DNA of 41,029 nucleotides from an uncultured Oscillospiraceae bacterium (GTDB lineage: Bacteria; Bacillota; Clostridia; Oscillospirales; Oscillospiraceae): NCBI GenBank assembly GCA_934589525.1, contig CAKTOB010000022.1, forward strand, positions 1 to 41,029, given 5' to 3'. Under the pieces are notes generated by a model. That model saw nothing but the letters and a program-made list of their open reading frames with translations, was not told the origin of the DNA and ran no database searches. Position 1 is the stretch's first letter; each line of letters begins with the position of its first letter. The translations under genes and the position numbers were made by a program. Of the stretch, positions 24,704 through 32,213 are shown piece by piece.

Positions 24704-26227
24704 TTACTTGGCAGCCAGGAATGCGTCCAGCTGTGCCTGCTTTTCGGCAACGATCTTCTCGATGCCGGCGGCCTTCATTTCATCCTGCAAGGTCTTGACC
24801 ATGGCGTCATAGTCATCCACAGCGTCGGAGAACAGGGCCTTGAAGTACTGGTTGTAGACGTTGGTGCAGGCGGCGATCTCGTCGGCAATGTTGGTGCTGT
24901 CCAGCTTGAAGCCAAAGGCGTTGGACTTGAGTGCGTCCTTGTTGGACTGCATCATCAGGTCAAAGTAGTTGGAGGGGTAGTTGAAGGGAATGGACAATGT
25001 AGAGTTCATGTTCGCCCAGGAGTAGCCGATGCACCAGCCCACGTTGGAGGAATCCACGCCCTCGGGATAGGTGGCGGAGCCGTCTTCCTTCACCACATAG
25101 TGGACACCCTCAATGCCGTTGACCATCAGGTTGACGATCTCAGAATCGGTGGCCATCAGAGCCATCATGGCGACCGCCTTGTCGGCGTTCTTGGTGGCGG
25201 GGTTGACGCAGAACACGGTGGTGGGGGTCTTGCAGTAAGCCTTGGGGAAGATGCTCATGCAGCACATATCCACGCCAAAGTTATCAGACTGCCAGATGCC
25301 GTTCATCTCGGCGGAGAAGTGAGAGGAGAAGGCGCCGAAGCAGCGGCCGGTGGGGATGTAATCGATCTGGGACTCGGTGACATTCATCATGTCGGTCATG
25401 TAGTAGCCGTTCTTGTTCCAGGTCTCCAGATGCTTCACGATCTCCAGGAACTCGGGGGACTCATAGTAGTTGGAAACGGTGGTGGTCTGGCCGTAGTCCG
25501 TCAGCACACCCAGGTTATAGGGGTTGTTGCCCATCTGGTCCACGCGGGTATCGGTGAAAACGCCGGTGCCGTTGTTCGGTCCGATCAGAGGCGTGTCGGG
25601 GTACTTTTCGTGTACCTTGGCGAAGAGCTCATCCAGCTCGTCCAGGGTGATGGAGTCACCGTTCTTGTAGCCGAACTCCGCGGCGATGTCGGCCCGCATG
25701 GAGTACATGGCGGTGGAGGCCATATCCAGCAGACGGGGGATGCCGTAGCAGACACCGTTCAGGTAGCCGCACTCAAATACATTTTCACCGACGGCCTTGT
25801 TGATCTCATCGGCATAGGGCGCGATCAGCTCGGTAATATCCATGGCCTGACCGTTTGCAATGGTGGTGGCCAGATCCTTGACGTAAAATACATCAATGGA
25901 ATCGTCGCCGGCAGAGAGCAGCAGGTTCAGCTGCTGGGTCTGGTTGGCGTACTCCATCATGATGAATTCCACATTGGCGCCGATCTTTTCACGGGTGATG
26001 GCGCTGACGGCCTCTTCGACCATGGCCACATCCTTGGGCACGGTCAGGCAGGACATCATCACCTTAATGGTGGGGTAGCTCTCCTCCGTTCCGGCGGCGG
26101 CAGTCTCACCGGACCCGGCAGCGGCGGTCGTCTTGGTGTCGCTTTCACCGGAGCCGCAGGCAGCCAGGGAAAGCAGCATGGCCAGCGCAAGAACGCAGGT
26201 CAGCATTCGCTTGATACACTTCTTCAT
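24704..26227 (-). CDS. Extracellular solute-binding lipoprotein of the Lpl-type importer
   Basis: A 507-residue lipoprotein that captures an oligosaccharide outside the membrane. The signal peptide is MKKCIKRMLTCVLALAMLL with lipobox LAAC (Cys at residue 24), followed by a low-complexity Ser/Thr/Gly/Ala linker and the binding domain. The size fits the LplA/YtcQ group (about 500), not the smaller maltose-type proteins. First gene of the long minus-strand operon, with ribosome site AAGGAG. Cognate permeases follow. The ligand cannot be read from the sequence; the GH32 and phosphorylase suggest a fructose- or sucrose-containing sugar. Confidence 0.94.
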   Translation of the reverse strand: MKKCIKRMLTCVLALAMLLSLAACGSGESDTKTTAAAGSGETAAAGTEESYPTIKVMMSCLTVPKDVAMVEEAVSAITREKIGANVEFIMMEYANQTQQLNLLLSAGDDSIDVFYVKDLATTIANGQAMDITELIAPYADEINKAVGENVFECGYLNGVCYGIPRLLDMASTAMYSMRADIAAEFGYKNGDSITLDELDELFAKVHEKYPDTPLIGPNNGTGVFTDTRVDQMGNNPYNLGVLTDYGQTTTVSNYYESPEFLEIVKHLETWNKNGYYMTDMMNVTESQIDYIPTGRCFGAFSSHFSAEMNGIWQSDNFGVDMCCMSIFPKAYCKTPTTVFCVNPATKNADKAVAMMALMATDSEIVNLMVNGIEGVHYVVKEDGSATYPEGVDSSNVGWCIGYSWANMNSTLSIPFNYPSNYFDLMMQSNKDALKSNAFGFKLDSTNIADEIAACTNVYNQYFKALFSDAVDDYDAMVKTLQDEMKAAGIEKIVAEKQAQLDAFLAAK

Positions 26228-26300
26228 CTTTTTTTGTTCTCCTTTTTTGTTTTTTATTGCAGGCCGTCCCCGGCCCTAGCTACATAGAAACCGCATCTTG

Positions 26301-26329
26301 TGAAAACGATTAACATAACCGTGCGTCAA
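26301..26329 (-). promoter_or_regulatory. Promoter and LacI/CcpA-type operator of the saccharide operon
   Basis: TGAAAACGATTAACA (26301-26315) resembles a catabolite-responsive or LacI-family site. On the minus strand a -35-like TTGACG (26324-26329) lies so that the site would cover the spacer and a weak -10. The promoter call is tentative; the operator form is clearer. Confidence 0.5.
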
Positions 26330-26374
26330 AATATACCGTTTTCTTGGACGCTTCCCTTCCGATTTCTGCAACGG

Positions 26375-26464
26375 TTCCCAGGAGAATCCTTGGATTCCCG
26401 GGAATGAGGAACGATTTCCCGGGAATCATTTCCGCGCTGGCTTCGTGTGAAACCGGTTGTCACA
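26375..26464. promoter_or_regulatory. Phased palindromes and LacI-like site between divergent units
   Basis: TTCCCGGGAA occurs exactly at 26395-26404 and 26416-26425, centres 21 bases apart (two helical turns). A degenerate copy TTCCCAGGAG lies at 26375-26384. At 26446-26464 TGTGAAACCGGTTGTCACA is an almost symmetric LacI-type site with one extra base. These lie between the binding-protein gene and the divergent esterase gene and could control both. Confidence 0.5.
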
Positions 26465-26666
26465 TCTCTGTTGTCATCAGGATACCACGGCAAATTCCTC
26501 TTGTCAATAGGCCCTGATTGCTTTCTCTCTTTTTCACAGAACTGCATGGTGGCTTTTGTATGATTCCCACAAAGTTTCCCGGTCGTCCCGCTATATTCCA
26601 CGATTTTTAATTAAAATATAAGATTAATGATGATTTTTATAAATGAAGTCGTGTTTTCGGCTCCTA

Positions 26667-26695
26667 TTGACAATCCGAGGCCCTCGTCATATAAT
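26667..26695 (+). promoter_or_regulatory. Consensus sigma-A promoter of esterase 2
   Basis: TTGACA (26667-26672), a 17-base spacer, TATAAT (26690-26695): a perfect match to consensus. The leader to the start codon at 26816 is about 115 bases and holds no structure I recognise. Confidence 0.85.
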
Positions 26696-26815
26696 GCAGA
26701 TGATTCAGAGAGTCAATCGGTTTCATATAGGCAGCTGTCCATGCTTTCGATCTCGCTTCTTTTTCCTCTTTGCCAAAGGCCCTATTCAAAACTCAAAACT
26801 TTTAGGAGGTTTTTT

Positions 26816-28222
26816 ATGATTTCGCAGGTTATGACCAAATACGGCGCCCTGGAAGGTGTCCGGTCCAACGCCGGTTATGCCCTATTCCGCGGGGTCCCCT
26901 ATGCCGCGCCTCCCGTCGGGCCTCTGCGCTGGCGGCCGCCCCAGGAGCCAACCCCCTGGGAAGGCGTTCGTGTGTGCGACACTTTTGGCCCCGCGTGCTG
27001 CCAGTTTGACCGGTGGCACACCGCCACCGATGACATCACCGACGACACCGGCCACGCCTACGTCCACATGCCCAACTACCCCTATCCTCCGGAAATGAGC
27101 GAGGACTGCCTGTATCTGAATATCTATACCCCGGCGGAGACCGACCATGACAAGCTCCCCGTCATGATGTACATCCACGGCGGCGGCCTACAGCAATGGT
27201 ACGGCTCCGACTATGAGTACTGCGGCGACGGCTTCTGCGCCCAGGGCGTGATCCTGGTTTCCATCACCTACCGCCTGAATGTATTCGGCTTCTACACCCA
27301 CCCGGAGCTGGAGGCCGAGAGTGAACACGGCAGCTGCGGCAACTATGGCATCCTGGACATGATCCAGGCACTGAAATGGATCCATGAGAACATCGCCCTC
27401 TTTGGCGGCGACCCGGACAATGTCACCTGCTTTGGCCAGTCCGGCGGTGCCAGAGCCACGGCAGCCCTGTGCTGCTCCCCCCTGGCCAAGAATTACTTCA
27501 GCCATGCCTCCATCCAGTCCGGCGGCGGTGTAGGCAGCCGGGTGCCCGACCGGAACAGGCAGGCCATGTACGCCAAGGGCGTGGCCTTCATGGAGCAGCT
27601 GGGCTGCCATTCCATTGAAGAAATGCGGGATCTGCCCGCCCAGGTCCTGCAAAAGGCCAACGATCAATTCGGCCTCCGGGGCGGCTTCAACCTCTATCCC
27701 GACGGCTGGGTGCTGCCGGAGGACGTGGACGACTGCTTCGCTGGCGGCCGTGAGCGGGACGTGGACATCATCATCGGCTGTACCTCCGACGAAGGTGCCA
27801 ACGATGCCCCCAGCCGCTGGCATTACAACACCCTGGCCTCCGTATACGCCCTGGGCTATTTCCGTCAGCTGCGGGGGAAAAAGCCGGTATATACCTATGT
27901 TTTTGACCAGCAGCAGCCAGGAGAGGACCATCCCGGCGTCCCCCACTCCTGCGACAACCGCTATCAGTTCGGCACACTGGACGGCTCCTGGCGGCCCTAC
28001 ACCCAGGAGGACTGGGCGCTTTCCCGTACCATGCAGCGCTACTGGGCAAACTTCGCCAAAACCGGCAACCCCAATGGCCCGGACCTTCCCCTCTGGGAAC
28101 CCTTTGACAACGATTGCCGTGTCCTCCGCCTCTCCGGCCAGGGCTGCGGCATGACCGACTATAACACCAACGCCCCCCTCCTGGAGGCGGAAGCCCAGAT
28201 GATCGCCCAATACCAAAAATAA
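26816..28222 (+). CDS. Type-B carboxylesterase 2
   Basis: A 468-residue cytoplasmic alpha/beta-hydrolase related to esterase 1. It shows FRGVPYAAPPVGPLRWRPP at residues 23-41, SEDCLYLNIYTPA, the oxyanion loop YIHGGG, nucleophile Ser in FGQSGG (near 207), an acidic residue in CTSDEGA (near 325) and His in PHSCDNRYQFG (near 380). It is shorter than esterase 1 in the C-terminal half. The start is fixed by AGGAGG six bases upstream. It is divergent from the importer operon and shares its regulatory region, which suggests a common inducer. It probably de-esterifies the same class of substrate at a different position or of a different acyl group. Confidence 0.92.
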   Translation: MISQVMTKYGALEGVRSNAGYALFRGVPYAAPPVGPLRWRPPQEPTPWEGVRVCDTFGPACCQFDRWHTATDDITDDTGHAYVHMPNYPYPPEMSEDCLYLNIYTPAETDHDKLPVMMYIHGGGLQQWYGSDYEYCGDGFCAQGVILVSITYRLNVFGFYTHPELEAESEHGSCGNYGILDMIQALKWIHENIALFGGDPDNVTCFGQSGGARATAALCCSPLAKNYFSHASIQSGGGVGSRVPDRNRQAMYAKGVAFMEQLGCHSIEEMRDLPAQVLQKANDQFGLRGGFNLYPDGWVLPEDVDDCFAGGRERDVDIIIGCTSDEGANDAPSRWHYNTLASVYALGYFRQLRGKKPVYTYVFDQQQPGEDHPGVPHSCDNRYQFGTLDGSWRPYTQEDWALSRTMQRYWANFAKTGNPNGPDLPLWEPFDNDCRVLRLSGQGCGMTDYNTNAPLLEAEAQMIAQYQK

Positions 28223-28233
28223 TTTGTCCCTCC

Positions 28234-28281
28234 AAACCCAAAAGGCAGAGTCCCAACATACGGGCTCTGCCTTTTGGGTTT
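28234..28281 (+). terminator. Terminator of esterase 2
   Basis: A 20-base stem (28234-28254 with 28262-28281) beginning AAACCCAAAAGGCAGAG, followed by TTTTC. Confidence 0.85.
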
Positions 28282-28319
28282 TCAATATGAATAAAAACCC
28301 CTGCGGATGAATGAAATCA

Positions 28320-28395
28320 CAATCGGAATGACATACCAGTGGGTATTACCGTTTATCCACACAGGTTATATTTGCAACGTGGCGGGGCTGTCTCA
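28320..28395. repeat. Intergenic repeat unit
   Basis: AATGACATACC followed by CACAGGTTATATTTGCAACG and TGGCGGG matches the unit at about 335-392 and, more loosely, 505-548. No gene lies between 28282 and 28506 apart from the following promoter. Confidence 0.55.
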
Positions 28396-28450
28396 CCAAA
28401 AGGCAGCCTCTTTTGTTTTGCTGCGGCGCAGGACTCGAATGAAAAGAATA

Positions 28451-28479
28451 TTGCGTTTTTCTTCCAAAAGTGCTATAAT
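28451..28479 (+). promoter_or_regulatory. Promoter of the truncated Crp/Fnr-like gene
   Basis: TTGCGT (28451-28456), a 17-base spacer, TATAAT (28474-28479), directly upstream of the short regulator gene. Confidence 0.7.
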
Positions 28480-28506
28480 CGGTATATGTCGGAAACAGAA
28501 GGAAGA

Positions 28507-28797
28507 ATGCGTCCATGCCAGGACCGCCACAGTGCCATTGGATCTGATGTGATGTGGGCAATGCAGCAGATCATGTTCAAGGGATTGGACCGTCGGCTGG
28601 CAGAATTTCTCCTTGCCGAAGCGCAGCGTACCGGCTCCGACACCATCCGCATGACCCATGAGCAGATCGCCCAGCACCTCAGCTCGGCGCGGGAGGCGGT
28701 GGCACGGATGCTCAAAAGCTTCTCGGAGGACGGGCTTGTGGAACGAAGGCGAGGCGCAATCACGCTGCGGGATAAGAACAGACTAAATCGCCTATAA
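28507..28797 (+). CDS. Crp/Fnr-type DNA-binding domain without sensor domain
   Basis: About 96 residues correspond to the C-terminal part of a Crp/Fnr regulator: SDVMWAMQQIMFKGLDRRLAEFLL (end of the dimer helix; shown in part) and the winged helix with MTHEQIAQHLSSAREAVARML. The N-terminal ligand-binding barrel (about 130 residues) is absent; repeat sequence and a good promoter stand in its place. It is either a decayed gene or a shortened regulator expressed from its own promoter. ATG at 28507 follows GAAGGA at short spacing; 28486 is another possible start. Rubrerythrin, with a Crp/Fnr-type operator, follows. Confidence 0.65.
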   Translation: MRPCQDRHSAIGSDVMWAMQQIMFKGLDRRLAEFLLAEAQRTGSDTIRMTHEQIAQHLSSAREAVARMLKSFSEDGLVERRRGAITLRDKNRLNRL

Positions 28798-28807
28798 TAA
28801 AAAGAAA

Positions 28808-28848
28808 TGTGACCTTGTCACAGAAAGAAATCATAAATTTGGTACAAT
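28808..28848 (+). promoter_or_regulatory. Crp/Fnr-type operator and -10 of the rubrerythrin gene
   Basis: TGTGACCTTGTCACA (28808-28822) is a perfect dyad. The -10 TACAAT is at 28843-28848, putting the operator centre about 40 bases before the expected transcription start, the position of class II activators. No good -35 element is present, which fits activator dependence. Confidence 0.7.
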
Positions 28849-28879
28849 AAAAGCAGAAAAGCTGAAAGGAGCATGAATC

Positions 28880-29422
28880 ATGAAAGAAACGAAATACGCA
28901 GGGACCCAGACCGAGAAAAACCTGATGGCTGCCTTTGCCGGTGAGTCCGAGGCACGCAACAAGTACACCTATTTTGCATCCAAGGCCAAGAAGGAGGGCT
29001 ACGAGCAAATCGCCGCATTGTTCCTCAAAACTGCTGACAACGAGAAGGAACATGCCAAGCTGTGGTTCAAGGAACTGAACGGCATCGGCGACACCGCCGA
29101 AAATCTTCTCTCCGCCGCTGAGGGCGAGAACTACGAGTGGACGGATATGTACGACGGCTTTGCCAAAACCGCTGACGAAGAGGGCTTCCACGAGCTGGCA
29201 CAGCGCTTCCGTCTGGTCGCCGCCGTTGAAAAGCACCACGAGGAGCGTTACCGTGCCCTGCTGCACAATGTAGAGATGGCGGAGGTCTTTGCCAAGAGCG
29301 AGGTCAAGGTGTGGGAGTGCCGCAACTGCGGTCATATCGTGATCGGTGAGAAGGCGCCAGAGGTCTGCCCCACCTGTAACCATCCCCAGAGCTACTTTGA
29401 AATTCATGCGGAGAACTATTAA
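28880..29422 (+). CDS. rbr: Rubrerythrin
   Basis: A 180-residue cytoplasmic peroxidase that reduces hydrogen peroxide in anaerobes. The N-terminal ferritin-like four-helix bundle carries the di-iron ligands in GESEARNKY (near 18), DNEKEHAK (near 53), EEGFHELA and EKHHEERY (near 118-125). The C-terminal rubredoxin domain holds its iron with CRNCGH and CPTCNHP (near 147 and 163). Start behind GAAAGGAGC. Length typical. Likely induced by a Crp/Fnr-type activator responding to oxygen or redox state. Ends at a terminator; monocistronic. Confidence 0.97.
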   Translation: MKETKYAGTQTEKNLMAAFAGESEARNKYTYFASKAKKEGYEQIAALFLKTADNEKEHAKLWFKELNGIGDTAENLLSAAEGENYEWTDMYDGFAKTADEEGFHELAQRFRLVAAVEKHHEERYRALLHNVEMAEVFAKSEVKVWECRNCGHIVIGEKAPEVCPTCNHPQSYFEIHAENY

Positions 29423-29477
29423 GGAATACGTCTACTGCAGCCTCCACAGCCTGTGGAACGCCTAATTCACCTTCTTA

Positions 29478-29510
29478 AAATCCGGCGCTCAAAAAACGCC
29501 GGATTTTTTT
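29478..29510 (+). terminator. Terminator of the rubrerythrin gene
   Basis: AATCCGGCG (29479-29487) pairs with CGCCGGATT (29497-29505), followed by TTTTTTT. Confidence 0.88.
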
Positions 29511-29515
29511 ATCAA

Positions 29516-29530
29516 TGTGACCTCGTCACA
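29516..29530. promoter_or_regulatory. Second Crp/Fnr-type operator
   Basis: TGTGACCTCGTCACA differs from the rubrerythrin operator only in one spacer base. It lies about 130 bases upstream of the T-box promoter, too far for class II action there, and no clear promoter sits at the right distance. It may be left over from a lost gene. Confidence 0.55.
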
Positions 29531-29652
29531 TACAAATGCAAGAGCTACCGGAGTGACTGGATCGGAATGACGGCAAACCGTTAATGAAACAGCAGGAGGA
29601 CAGCACGAATGTGGGCATTCACGCAATCGTCGTGGGTAACCGAAAATTGCTA

Positions 29653-29681
29653 TTGACAGCCCCGGCTTTCGGGTGTACAAT
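29653..29681 (+). promoter_or_regulatory. Promoter of the T-box/brnQ unit
   Basis: TTGACA (29653-29658), 17 bases, TACAAT (29676-29681). Confidence 0.8.
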
Positions 29682-29689
29682 GGCCATAA

Positions 29690-29960
29690 CTTCATAGAAA
29701 AGCGATGACGAAGACGGATTTGACCGTACAGCCGATAGAGAGCCGGGGATGGTGGAAGCCCGGTGGACTGCCTTCAAAATCCCATCCCTTCTGAGCCGGA
29801 GTCCCCAAAGCGCTGCAAGTAGGGGCTTTCGCGGAGGCTGCGTTAGTGCCTAGGGCTTGTTGGAGCCTGAAATGAGCGGTGCGCCTTGGCGCACAATTTG
29901 AGTGGTACCGCGGGTATATTGGACCCGTCTCAAAGAAATTTGAGACGGGTCTTTATTTTT
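29690..29960 (+). ncRNA. T-box riboswitch with terminator, probably isoleucine-specific
   Basis: A leader that senses uncharged tRNA. Stem I shows the AG-bulge region AGAGAGCCGGGG and GGTGGAAGCCCGG. The T-box sequence GAGTGGTACCGCGG is at 29900-29913. The terminator follows: GACCCGTCTCAAA (29922-29934) with TTTGAGACGGGTC (29939-29951) and a T run. Aligned on the stem base TCTGAG, the specifier position reads ATC, an isoleucine codon, which agrees with the branched-chain amino acid carrier downstream. The specifier call is tentative because the following base is C instead of the usual purine. Confidence 0.9.
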
Positions 29961-29991
29961 TTATTTTTCCATAAAAGAGAGGAAGAGCACA

Positions 29992-31329
29992 ATGAAACTG
30001 GGAAAAAGAAATCTGTTGGTTGTAAGCGTCATGCTGTTTGCGCTGTTTTTTGGAGCCGGAAATCTGATTTTTCCGCCCTTCCTGGGACAGAACGCCGGTA
30101 CCCACACCTTGGCGGCCATGGCGGGCTTTCTGGCCACGGCGGTGATCCTGCCGGTGCTGGGGGTGGTGGTGGTTGCCCGGTTTGACGGGCTGGAAAAGCT
30201 GGGGCAGCAGGTGGGGAAGCGGTTTTCCCTGGTATTTACCCTTCTCATCTACCTCTCCATCGGTCCAGGACTGGGCATCCCCAGAGCCGCTTCGGTGCCC
30301 TTTGAGATGGCGGTGGCCCCTTATCTGCCCCAGGGGGCCAATTTGAAGCTGTGCATGGCGGTCTATTCCCTGGTGTTTTTCCTGGTGGCCCTCTGGCTCT
30401 GCCTGAACCCGGGAAAATTGGTGGACCGGATCGGCCGGGGGCTAACGCCTGCCATGCTGACCCTGCTGACATTGCTCTTCGTGTGCTTCCTGTTCCGGGG
30501 ACAGACCCAGGTGGCCCAGCCCCGGGAGAGCTATGCCGCCGCCCCGCTGCTCAAGGGCTTTACCGAGGGCTACAACACCATGGACACCATTGCCGCGCTG
30601 AATTTTGGCCTGGTGATCTCCACCACCCTGGCCTCCTTCGGCCTGAGGGAAAAGCGGGATAGAATGCGCTATACGGTCCTGGCGGGGCTTCTGGCCGGGA
30701 CCATCCTGGCCCTGGTCTACGCCATGCTCTCCTACATGGGCATGTGCAGCTCCGGCGTTTATGATCTCCAGGAGAACGGCGCCTGGACATTGCGGTGCAT
30801 CGTCTACCAGGTATTCGGCGGCCCCGGGGCGGTGCTGCTGGCGGCGATCTTCACCCTGGCGTGTCTCACCACCTGCGTGGGCCTCATCAATTCCATCTCC
30901 CAGTATTTTTCCACCCTCTTTGCGGCCGTTTCCTACCGCACCTGGGTGTATGTCATCACCTTCTTCTCCCTGCTGGTCTGCAACCTGGGCCTCAACATGA
31001 TCCTGAGCATCTCCGTGCCGGTGCTGAATGCCATTTACCCCGTATCCATCGTGCTGATCCTGCTGGGACTGACCCACGACCTGTGGAAGCAGAACCGGTT
31101 CGTCTACCCCCTGACGGTGCTGGGCACCGGGGCCGTCAGCGTCCTGTACGCCCTGGGGGATGCCGGCGTCCCTCTGGGGAGCCTGGGCCTGCTGCTGCAC
31201 CGGCTGCCCCTTTACAAACTGGGCTTCGGCTGGCTGGGCGTAGCAGCCGCCATGCTGGCCCTGAGCCTCCTGGCCGGTGCTTTCACCAAAACCAAAAACA
31301 GCCCGGCAGTCCGGGACTGCCAGGCATGA
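29992..31329 (+). CDS. brnQ: Branched-chain amino acid:cation symporter BrnQ
   Basis: A 445-residue membrane transporter with about twelve hydrophobic segments that takes up Leu, Ile and Val with Na+ or H+. The N-terminal FALFFGAGNLIFPPFLG (residues 16-32) is the family signature; GLGIPRAASVPFEM follows near 95 and LNAIYPVSIVLILLGL near 340. The length is normal. Start behind AGAGAGGAAG. Controlled by the T-box leader, so it should be expressed when charged tRNA(Ile) is short. No terminator is obvious after it; repeats follow. Confidence 0.96.
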   Translation: MKLGKRNLLVVSVMLFALFFGAGNLIFPPFLGQNAGTHTLAAMAGFLATAVILPVLGVVVVARFDGLEKLGQQVGKRFSLVFTLLIYLSIGPGLGIPRAASVPFEMAVAPYLPQGANLKLCMAVYSLVFFLVALWLCLNPGKLVDRIGRGLTPAMLTLLTLLFVCFLFRGQTQVAQPRESYAAAPLLKGFTEGYNTMDTIAALNFGLVISTTLASFGLREKRDRMRYTVLAGLLAGTILALVYAMLSYMGMCSSGVYDLQENGAWTLRCIVYQVFGGPGAVLLAAIFTLACLTTCVGLINSISQYFSTLFAAVSYRTWVYVITFFSLLVCNLGLNMILSISVPVLNAIYPVSIVLILLGLTHDLWKQNRFVYPLTVLGTGAVSVLYALGDAGVPLGSLGLLLHRLPLYKLGFGWLGVAAAMLALSLLAGAFTKTKNSPAVRDCQA

Positions 31330-31339
31330 ACGGGAGGGT

Positions 31340-31500
31340 GCTCTCATTCACTCACATAAGCTGTATTCGTAACGCCAGCGGAACGGCACCCAGGCCGTTC
31401 CGGGGACGTTGCGAATATAATTTATGCGGTTCAACGGTACCACGCAATGTAGCGGCGATGATCCATCGCCATATAACCTCCCGAATAGAACTTGAGCGGA
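31340..31500. repeat. Intergenic repeat mosaic
   Basis: Contains a GGAACGGC/GCCGTTCC hairpin (31380-31405) and a segment at 31420-31475 that is an inverted match to about 476-520, including the AGCGGCGATGATC hairpin. It lies next to copy 2 of the 203-bp repeat, mirroring the arrangement at the left of the window. No gene is seen. Confidence 0.55.
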
Positions 31501-31527
31501 TAAATGCTGCCACCCGTCAGCGTGCAT

Positions 31528-31730
31528 GTAGTAGTCTGGTAAGACTAAAACTTCACTTCTTGATACAGATGAGCATGCTTGATTCGGGCAGAATCTGTTG
31601 TGAAATGCCAGGAGACTCCTTTTTGTTTGGAGTTCCTAGTTATTCATGTGGCTACACATCCTATTTTTTAGATTGTATTTATAGTATAGCACATGAAATC
31701 GAAAAGCAAAGCTTTAGTGTTAACGTTCTA
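31528..31730. repeat. 203-bp repeat, copy 2
   Basis: Inverted copy of 566-768, apparently without a mismatch. It ends 20 bases before the -35 element of the riboswitch promoter. The pair brackets about 31 kb including spo0A, the sugar locus and brnQ. Confidence 0.8.
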
Positions 31731-31749
31731 CTAGAGGTGAAAAAAGAAT

Positions 31750-31778
31750 TGACAAAGCCAGATGTCAGATGTATAATG
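31750..31778 (+). promoter_or_regulatory. Consensus promoter of the cobalamin-riboswitch operon
   Basis: TTGACA (31750-31755), 17 bases, TATAAT (31773-31778): a perfect consensus. High basal strength is expected, with control left to the riboswitch. Confidence 0.88.
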
Positions 31779-31858
31779 CACACCATAAAAGCAAGATAAT
31801 ACGAATGTTTTTATGGAAAATCTGCACAAAAGATGGACATTTCCAAGAAAATCGATGC

Positions 31859-32105
31859 TTTTTGCGCTCAGACCCATTCTGGGTGCGAAAAAAGTGAATA
31901 CATTGTTTCGGTGCCCCGCTTCATTGCGGGGAGAATAGGGAATCGTGTGAAAATCACGAACGGTACCGCCACTGTGGAATACCCAGAACGAACATGGGAT
32001 CGTCCGGCCATTGGGAAACCGAGAAGGCTGCTTCGTTCCGCGCGGAAGGCGCAAAGGGGATAAGTCAGGAGACCTGCCAAAACAGGTGTTTCGAGCCTTT
32101 GTACG
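31859..32105 (+). ncRNA. Cobalamin riboswitch
   Basis: Aptamer for adenosyl- or other cobalamin. Recognisable in order are GGTGCCCCGC (from 31910), the AATAGGGAAT segment, a GTGTGAAAATCAC stem, GGTACCGCCACTGTGG, and the B12 box AAGTCAGGAGACCTGCC (about 32062-32078). A separate hairpin at 31859-31891 precedes the aptamer. The terminator 30-60 bases downstream makes it a transcriptional off-switch, so the operon below should be silenced by B12. Confidence 0.93.
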
Positions 32106-32137
32106 GTTTTTTACAAATTGGCTCCTTTTGTTGTCAA

Positions 32138-32180
32138 AAACGTGACGACACGCCATAGGTGTGTTGCCGCGTTTTTTTGT
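32138..32180 (+). terminator. Riboswitch expression-platform terminator
   Basis: AACGTGACGACAC (32139-32151) pairs imperfectly with GTGTGTTGCCGCGTT (32159-32173), followed by TTTTTTTG. It lies between the aptamer and the first gene. Confidence 0.8.
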
Positions 32181-32213
32181 TTGCCAAACAGGCATGTTAC
32201 ATGGAGGTACAGC

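Noticed and set aside
24698..26287. 529-codon plus-strand frame rich in Gly, Val and His
   Set aside because: Shadow of the solute-binding lipoprotein gene.
28507..28797. Full Crp/Fnr regulator
   Set aside because: Upstream sequence is repeat and promoter, not a cyclic-nucleotide-type barrel in any frame.
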